DNA of 15,206 nt from Asterionellopsis glacialis (lineage: Eukaryota; Bacillariophyta; Plagiogrammaphyceae; Rhaphoneidales; Asterionellopsidaceae). The translations under genes and the position numbers were made by a program. The notes under the pieces were generated by a model. The model had not been told where the DNA came from. It did no database searches and saw only the letters and a program-made list of their open reading frames with translations. Positions 9,601 to 15,206 of this stretch are shown piece by piece. How positions within the stretch are numbered: the first letter of the stretch is position 1; every line of letters starts with the position of its first letter. The stretch spans positions 5,068-20,273 of the forward strand of contig WKLE02001994.1 of assembly GCA_014885115.2 (NCBI GenBank), given 5' to 3'.

Positions 9601-11233
9601 CTTCGCCATCCATGATGGATAATGGATCATCTACGGTTTCATCCCCAGTGGATGCTGCCTTCATTAGTGTTGTTTGGGCTGCTCTTTGTAAGGATTCCCA
9701 TGCAATTTCAGTCGCCCGACAGGCTACTTGTCCACGATGATAGCATTCCATTTCTGCATTCGCACGACGTGTGTCATTTGAGGTTTCTTGTAACTTTTCT
9801 TGATGCCGTTTCTTTGATTTACTGGATTGACGTTTCTTGCCACTCTGCTGCTGTGTTTGTCGTTGTTCAGATGACAATCCTAATGAAAATGACAAGACAT
9901 GTTCCACAGACCACGATGCACCCTCAAAAATGGCAATCAAATAACCGAATGCTGCCGTTTTAGCATCTGTTATCATTGATGGTACTGCTTGAATGTCTGT
10001 CTTGGCTAGATTTATATATTGTGCTGCTAATGGTACTGTTTCTTCAATAAATTCAAATGGTAAAGGTAAAAATTTAGCCCATTTTTCACACGTTTCTAAA
10101 ATGTAGGGATGAATATCGGCGCTACTTTGAATGAGGCTCATGGTATTATTTTGAAGATGAATTGTTTGGGGGGTGAGGGGAGGTGCTGATAGGAGTGCTT
10201 TTAATAACAAATTAACACCTGTCGCTGGATGGCGTAATTCATCACTAGCTGCATGTAAACATTTAGGATCAATAGACATTCTGCCGCGAGCGCCACCAGG
10301 TGAACCCAGAATTGTATCAGGTATAGTACCAAGGCATGAACATTTACACAAATAAGATCCCTCTTGATCATACATATTTGGAATTGATGCAGCATGCGCC
10401 ACAACAATCGTTAATGATTGTACGATCATACTAACTAATGGAGTTTGTGTTATATCACTGCTTTGAGTGGAATGCTGCTGCTGCTGTTTTTTATGTACAT
10501 ATGCAGGTGTGAATCGTATTCGCAGAGCAATTGCAGAAATAGCTGATCCCAACGTTGCTAATAAAGGTCCAATTTGTCGTTGATGCTGTTGCTGTGTCTT
10601 GTAGGAAGTAGCTGCAGAGTAAGCAATAGCTGTCAATACTAGCATTGACATTTCGCCACGGACCCTTTCCTCTTCCTCTTTGGATGATTCACTTAATTGT
10701 TGCTGGTGTTGCAATGAGTATTGTTGTATCAAGGAAGACAAGAATGAATTGTGAAAGTGATTCATCCATGAATTATATTGATCCATCATTTCCCCAACAT
10801 TTGAATATTGCTGACAATGTTCAATTTCAATATCTATAGCTTCTGATAATTTGTATTTCCGTACACGATGTAACAATGTCTGTGCACAAAATAACTTTTC
10901 AGCTGGATGCGAATCAATCTGGCATAAGATCGCTAAACTTGCTAACCAGCTAGATCCATAATCTTGACGATCTGGTTGAACAGTTGTTGTTAGAGTCCCG
11001 TTTTTTCGCAACTGATCTTGTTGGCTTTGATACAAAGATTGCAATTTGCGTTTCACATTTTTAGATTGAATCAACATTAAAAACTCATGTGCTTCATGCT
11101 GTTGCCGAGGATGACTAATTGTCGTTGAAGTCACATTCAATGAATACAAGCAATTAAGCGCCTTTCGTAAATCAGTATACAAAAGAGGCTTTGTATCAGC
11201 ACTTGTAGTAGGAGAGGAATAATTGTTCATCAT
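6690..11233 (-). CDS. HEAT-repeat nuclear transport receptor-like protein (importin-13/transportin-3 type)
   Basis: Three exons, 11233-8662, 8565-6869 and 6761-6690, give ~1446 residues. The likely role is a karyopherin-beta carrying cargo through the nuclear pore under Ran control. The N-terminal segment WLASLAILCQIDSHPAEKLF followed by CAQTLLHRVRKYK (~96-128) fits the importin-N helix pair (W...L......E..FFAAQTL..K). The rest is all-helical with HEAT-like texture. Conserved-looking islands include RGPGGEDHVGC (~869-879) and the end LKQLCGGKKKDSGF, created by splicing exon 2 to exon 3. The length exceeds the ~900-1000 typical of the family, mainly through Gln/His/Ser-rich inserts in exon 1. 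An in-frame TGA precedes the first ATG directly, fixing the start at 11233 or the next ATG, 11230. The karyopherin assignment is from pattern; another HEAT/ARM scaffold is possible. Confidence 0.62.
6762..6868 (-). other. Intron 2 of the karyopherin-like gene (107 bp)
   Basis: On the - strand the donor is TGT|GTAAGTATC and the acceptor is GTTTTGCAG|GGT, both strong. The join is phase 0 and adds a 24-codon last exon coding GGKKKDSGFN... and ending in TAA at 6690-6692. Without splicing the protein would end eight residues after the donor. Confidence 0.82.
8566..8661 (-). other. Intron 1 of the karyopherin-like gene (96 bp)
   Basis: On the - strand the donor is CTGG|GTAAGT and the acceptor is ATTCAAG|GTTGG. 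The join is phase 1 and rebuilds a Gly codon, giving ...STLG-WRRYDIRGAMRGP. Read-through stops at TGA two codons past the donor, so the two large ORFs are exons of one gene. Confidence 0.85.
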
Positions 11234-12184
11234 TCACAACAACCAACTCTAATAGAGATTGTGGAAATATATTGTGTGGTCTAATTTGATTAAAGAAAAG
11301 GCAAGGCTTCAACGTAATAAAAGTCAGCAGAAAATTCTGTACCGGGGTATCGCAATGTCGTCGCAGACATCTGATGAAATAGAAGGACTGTCTCCTTTTC
11401 ATTATTTGTTAAAATGTTGCTCTCGTTTCTATATTTAGCCCCAGTTAAATTGCCTACTTATTTTGATCGACAAGAAAAAAACGTTAAACCAAAGGCATAT
11501 TTTTACTGTAAAATAATTTACCGATAGACTACTTCCCTTTTCAAAATTAGAGGACCCTCTCTAGAGGTCTACTCGTACACCAGCCGTCATGGATAGAGCT
11601 CATCACTAAAAAATAGAGGACAGCGAATGGACTGGCAGACAGACATCGGATCCATTTTTCGCCTGATGGGAGGGAGGATTATCTTCTTAACGTCGACATT
11701 ACTAATGAGAAATAAAACGAAATACCATGTACATAATGTATGTACATACGATACAAAAAAAGAAGAAGGAATGTTTGATTTTGAATTTTTGAATGGTCTC
11801 AGATGATTCTCTTCTGTAGTGTGTATCAAAAGTAAGGGAAGTTTTTTATCTGTAGGATGTATTTACAGGTACATGTTACATTGAATATGTACTGTACTAG
11901 GTATTTCCTTTGTGTATTTATCATCTCATTTCAATATGACGATCTATGGTACCGCTTGACGTAGTGCGTATCCATCATCATTTTGCTCTCCGCCCGAATG
12001 TGCAACCACACATCCATACTAAAGCTCTCATACACTGGTAAGATGCATGTGCTTGTTGCAAACTCTGATGCACTTTTATATCAGACATCAATAGCAACTG
12101 CAGTCTTTTGCTTGAAGACCGGTTAGTCAGTTCTCTAAAGGTAGCTTAGTAAAGTTGACATCTGTTCGAGAAGTCACAATCATC
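11234..12184. other. Divergent intergenic region (about 950 bp)
   Basis: This region lies between two divergently transcribed genes and should contain both promoters. The ORFs inside it (for example 11587-11829 on the - strand) show no family resemblance. Visible elements are paired ATGTACAT palindromes (11727-11747), more GTAC-centred words near 11868-11895, a TGACGT (11957-11962) and a TATA-like TTTTATAT at 12074-12081, about 105 bases before the permease ATG. None is proven functional. No RNA gene seen. Confidence 0.45.
11727..11747. repeat. Duplicated ATGTACAT palindrome
   Basis: ATGTACAT occurs at 11727-11734 and again at 11740-11747, separated by five bases. Each copy is its own reverse complement. 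The arrangement resembles paired binding sites for a dimeric regulator, but it also fits chance in AT-rich DNA. Confidence 0.4.
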
Positions 12185-13904
12185 ATGAGCTACGGAGCTA
12201 CAACACAAAAACCTTTCAATCAAGATGTTGACGACACGATTGTCGTTCAAGGTGCGTCATTGACCTCGTATGATACTCTCTCACTATACTGATTTGATGT
12301 TGCAAAAGAATTAGACTGAAATTCTTTTTAATTTTTCTTTAAATGTTGTTTCATACTATTCCGTTCAATGTTCTACAACCGATTCTGACCCATTTGAATA
12401 TTATGGTATCATTATAAACACCAAGATGTAAATGGATCATCTGTAATTGGTGCAATTTTTAATTTCTCCAATGGTATTGTCGGTGCTGGTGCTATAGGCT
12501 TAGCAGGTGCTATAGCTCAGTCTGGTGGACTGGTGTCAGTGATTTCTATATTGTTCTTTGGTGTGTTTGCCAAGGCATCATTCGATCTTGTTATTACGCT
12601 CGCCGTCAATACAGAAGGGGCTGAGGGTTCGTATGAGGAATTAGGACGTGTTGCATTTGGTACTAAGGGGCGGCTTGCTGTGCTCATAAGTAAACTCATT
12701 TATACCTTTGGTTGCTTAGTTGCCTACGTCAAAATTGTACAAGATAATTTTTCGACCGCAACTCATCGACTAATATATGGATGTTCTGATTTTCCTATCA
12801 GAGTCGACAATGACGATGTCACAACTGTAGGAAGTGCTCCCTGGCTATCGGCATTTTTGCATAATGATGGTATTGTGACTGTTATTGTGGGTATAATTGT
12901 AATGCTTCCGTTATGTCTGTTAAGAGATATGACACCCCTAGAAAAGTTCTCTGTCATCAAGATCAGTGCCGTAACAGCTATTGCACTAATTGTTATGTTT
13001 CTGTATATAGCGAATCCCAACAATTCCATCCGACTGGATGGTGGATCTGTGTATGAAAAATGGTTTGAAATACGACCTAACATATTTCAAAGGTATGTAT
13101 TGTAATGCATTCCCTGTTAAAATGTTATGTGCTTCTTCTTTTCTCATATGGTATAGCTATTTTGCTCCAACAACGCATTTGCTGCGATCAAAAAGCTTGG
13201 GGACCTTTGTGTTTACCTTTGTTTCGCAGCATACAGTCCATTTGACTTACGAATCACTAAGACCAAATATTCGAGACCTGTACCATTGGAAACAGGTTTC
13301 AACGTGGACATGCTTTATCGCAACAGTGCTTTCAATGTCTATTGGATTATTTTTATACATGTCATTCTGGGAAGAAGCATCAAGTGCCGCGTTTGAGCTT
13401 TATCCGCCCTTAGCTTCCATTGATATTGCAAAACTTCTTTTGAGTATAATGATAATGTTGACATATCCGTTGGCATTCTTTAGTTGTCGTGAAATGATTA
13501 TTATTGCCCTGCCTGTAAAGGCATCACAACAGCCTTCAATAGGTGATACCGAACAAGCACTTCTCGCTTCATCACATACTATGGAGGAAAAATTCCCTCC
13601 ATTTTGGATGATACCAGGTGAAGACAAACAATTGAGGCTTCCCTATCACGTTGCTTTGACTGTACTACTTTGGGGTATTACAACCCTTCTTGCTATTGTA
13701 GCACCATCACTTGGAGATGTATTGAATCTTGTTGGGTGCGCGACAGGGACACTTATAGCATTTATCTTACCTGCCATGTTTTCGTTCCAACTTGAGGGTT
13801 ACACTCATGTGGCTGCTATTATTTTCGTGGTTGGTGGAATAATAGGATGCCTTGGCACTGTCCTAAGTTTCAAGCAACTTTTGTCTGATGCTACTGAAAG
13901 ATAA
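12185..13904 (+). CDS. Amino acid/auxin permease (AAAP, SLC38-like transporter)
   Basis: Three exons, 12185-12251, 12426-13092 and 13157-13904, give ~493 residues, a normal AAAP length. The likely role is proton- or sodium-coupled amino acid transport at the plasma or vacuolar membrane. The first membrane helix carries the family signature after a short hydrophilic N-terminus: SSVIGAIFNFSNGIVGAGAI (~27-46), compare S...N..N.I.GAGI.GLP. Further helices include VISILFFGVFAKASFDLVIT, LISKLIYTFGCLVAYVKIVQ, GIVTVIVGIIVMLPLCLLRD, FSVIKISAVTAIALIVMFLY and several in exon 3, ending with a helix near HVAAIIFVVGGIIGCLG. About 10-11 segments fit the fold. Exon 1 codes only 22 polar residues. AATAAA overlaps the stop region and may be the poly(A) signal. 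Substrate cannot be predicted. Confidence 0.85.
12252..12425 (+). other. Intron 1 of the permease gene (174 bp)
   Basis: Donor CAAG|GTGCGT, acceptor ACACCAAG|ATG, phase 1, forming a GAT (Asp) codon. The frame after it is open only from 12398, and the membrane signature follows at once. The donor is good, but the acceptor lacks a clear pyrimidine tract, so the exact 3' edge is less certain. Confidence 0.65.
13093..13156 (+). other. Intron 2 of the permease gene (64 bp)
   Basis: Donor AAAG|GTATGT and acceptor TCATATGGTATAG|C after a CTTCTTCTTTTCTC tract. The join is phase 2, makes an AGC (Ser) codon and links PNIFQ to SYFAPTTHLL in frame. Read-through ends at TAA four codons later. Confidence 0.85.
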
Positions 13905-14156
13905 ATAAAATAATGGTTTACTTTTTACCTAGTTTTGGTTAGAATGTAAGAAGAGGAGATTAGCCATGCAGTTGCTTCTTCCTCTATTCATGTTCCCAAC
14001 ATATTTGTGTGGTTCCAAATGTATGCTCACAAGGATTTGATCTCTTAATAACGAGACTTTAACAAACTTCACAAGGGTTCAAGGTATCACACCCTTATCA
14101 TCGCTGTCTCAAGTACAACGTCACTTTCATGACTGATTTCTTTTTGTCTTCATCTT
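13905..14156. other. Spacer between permease gene and the decayed gene
   Basis: About 250 bases hold the 3' end of the permease transcript, with AATAAA at its left border, and the 3' flank of the convergent broken gene. Nothing else is visible. A TTCAAGG word near 14078 recalls a tRNA T-arm, but no cloverleaf can be built around it. Confidence 0.5.
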
Positions 14157-14998
14157 TCAATTTTTGAGGAACTCGACATACTCGCCGGTCTTCCATTTAC
14201 TTTCATCATCATATTTATAATAAGCAAGCTTATGTTACGGACTCATTTCGAGAGAAGGTAGGTAGGCCCCAATCTCAATTTCATTGTATCCCAAATCCTG
14301 CAACGCGAAGAGCAATTTCAGTGCCAATGGGGGTTCCTTCTCCCTTGTTAGTATAGACTTCTCGTAACGCGTGCCAAATTTAAGCAATTTCCCAACTATC
14401 TCATCATATTTCTCTTTTATCTTTTTTTTCCCCCTCTATCGCTTTGTTTTCTTCTGTGATGGATTTCTGGGTTTCAATCTGCAGATCTTTGACTTTCTTA
14501 AAATCATTTTCTGACCCTGGAGAGCCTCCAGCACCATCAATTCGATAAACTTATGGTCCATTCCAAGTCCTGCGTCCAAGAGCATCTGGGCAACTTCTCT
14601 AGGTTCGTATATTCCTTTGTCGGTCTTAAATTCACCAGTTTTTGTCCCATGCATCACAATAAACAATTTGGATCTCGGGTCCACATTTTGGAGAGAACCG
14701 TCCCCCCACTTGATCAGGCGTCTTGCAGAATTATGGGTACCTTGCCGAAAGGTTGGGAATGACCCTGGAACGTTTCTAACATCACCGTAGATATGGCAGA
14801 TATGTTGAGATCAGAATCTTCGCTTTCTGGAGGAGCGAACATGACAAACTGAAACAGTTTAGGACGAACACGGATAAATGTATTTTGACTCGGAAGAACA
14901 CGGATAATTGTCGGCTGAGCAATCTCGTTCCCAGTTGTGGGATTTTGTTTCCGTATTACGTTGTTTTTTCCAGGACTGAATCGACGGAAAAGCGACAT
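14157..14998 (-). pseudogene. Decayed gene with frame breaks and a nonsense codon; HG-motif (caspase-fold-like?) protein
   Basis: Coding-like sequence runs across three reading frames. The first part is in the frame of an ATG at 14998 (MSLFRRFSPGK...) down to about 14720, where that frame meets TGA (14714-14716). It continues one base back with RLIKWGDGS and KLFIVMHGTKTGEF down to about 14540. A third frame (DGAGGSPGSENDFKKVKD) carries on to about 14430, where a G5A8 run (14422-14434) marks a return to the second frame, KEKYDEIVGKLLKFGTRYEK. That frame holds a TAA at 14235-14237, yet coding texture persists (HKLAYYKYDDESKW) to TGA at 14157-14159. The ancestral product would be ~280 residues. 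The IVMHG motif after an acidic WGDG segment recalls clan CD cysteine peptidases such as family C80, but no catalytic Cys is visible at the expected place, so the assignment is weak. Sequencing error at the homopolymer is possible, but not for all breaks. Confidence 0.6.
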
Positions 14999-15206
14999 GA
15001 TGCTATTATTTGATGTCGTAGAGGGATCGCAGTCTCAACGCAGATCCTTGTGATGAAGTGAGACAAAGACACAGTACTGTAGTTTTTAGTCGTAATAAGG
15101 AGATCACCGTGCGAGACTCCTAATGTTGTTGTTGTTAACTCGGTCTCCGGGGCGCCCGTGCGTGCCAATCGTGTGGCAGAGGCACATCTTCCCTTAGACT
15201 CTGGAA
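14956..15206 (-). other. Open reading frame running off the right edge (uncertain)
   Basis: A - strand frame is open from the window edge to a TAA at 14956-14958, at least 82 codons, with no ATG start. It overlaps the beginning of the decayed gene in another frame. Thr-rich text such as ETELTTTTLGVSHGDLL has no family resemblance. The last ~90 bases (15120-15206) are clearly richer in G and C than the rest of the window. It could be part of an upstream exon, 5' UTR, or chance. The true frame cannot be decided here. Confidence 0.25.

Noticed and set aside
9489..9963. Two overlapping + strand ORFs
   Set aside because: Antisense shadows of exon 1; hydrophobic text comes from reading the complementary strand.
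11587..11829. 80-codon - strand ORF in the divergent region
   Set aside because: No family resemblance or splice context; best treated as promoter/UTR sequence.
14070..14095. Possible tRNA-like GGTTCAAGG word
   Set aside because: No acceptor, D or anticodon stems can be arranged around it.
14700..14745. Intron explaining the first frame change in the broken gene
   Set aside because: The only GT-AG pair between the coding parts (GTACCC...TGCAAG) would make a ~19-base intron, too short to splice.
14553..14762. 69-codon + strand ORF
   Set aside because: Antisense of the decayed gene, whose - strand segments carry the coherent protein text.

Overview
The window looks like nuclear DNA of a unicellular alga, most probably a diatom or another stramenopile. 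It is AT-rich and uses the standard code. Spliced genes have short GT-AG introns (about 64-174 bp), and I can find exact in-phase junctions for all three multi-exon genes. The proteins carry Gln-rich and Pro/Thr-rich low-complexity stretches. There is no sign of operons, Shine-Dalgarno sites, phage or CRISPR. The taxon is inferred from gene style and domain mix, not from a marker gene.

Left part. The end of an ALG5 gene (dolichyl-phosphate beta-glucosyltransferase) enters from the left edge on the + strand (3-458). It converges on a DHRS12-like short-chain dehydrogenase on the - strand (765-1967). Next, also on the - strand, is a three-exon gene (2654-5499) of about 876 residues. It encodes a membrane anchor, a Pro/Thr stalk, two bulb-lectin-like regions and a PhoX/DUF839-type domain, so it is probably a cell-surface protein.

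Middle part. An AT-rich spacer is followed by two small + strand reading frames (5979-6254 and 6251-6670) that overlap by four bases in different frames. They have no recognised function and may be one damaged gene, a gene with an unseen intron, or an upstream ORF plus a main ORF. They meet, tail to tail with a 19-base gap, a large - strand gene (6690-11233, three exons, about 1446 residues). That gene resembles a HEAT-repeat nuclear transport receptor (importin-13/transportin-3 style).

Right part. A 950-bp divergent intergenic region separates that gene from a three-exon amino acid/auxin permease (AAAP) on the + strand (12185-13904, about 493 residues). The right end (14157-14998, - strand) holds a decayed gene: coding-like sequence runs through three frames and contains an in-frame stop.

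The genes look like unrelated housekeeping and surface functions (ER N-glycosylation, oxidoreduction, surface carbohydrate/phosphate chemistry, nuclear transport, amino acid uptake). Nothing ties them into one pathway. The most noteworthy items are the lectin-PhoX fusion, the multiply broken gene at the right end, and the overlapping small ORF pair.
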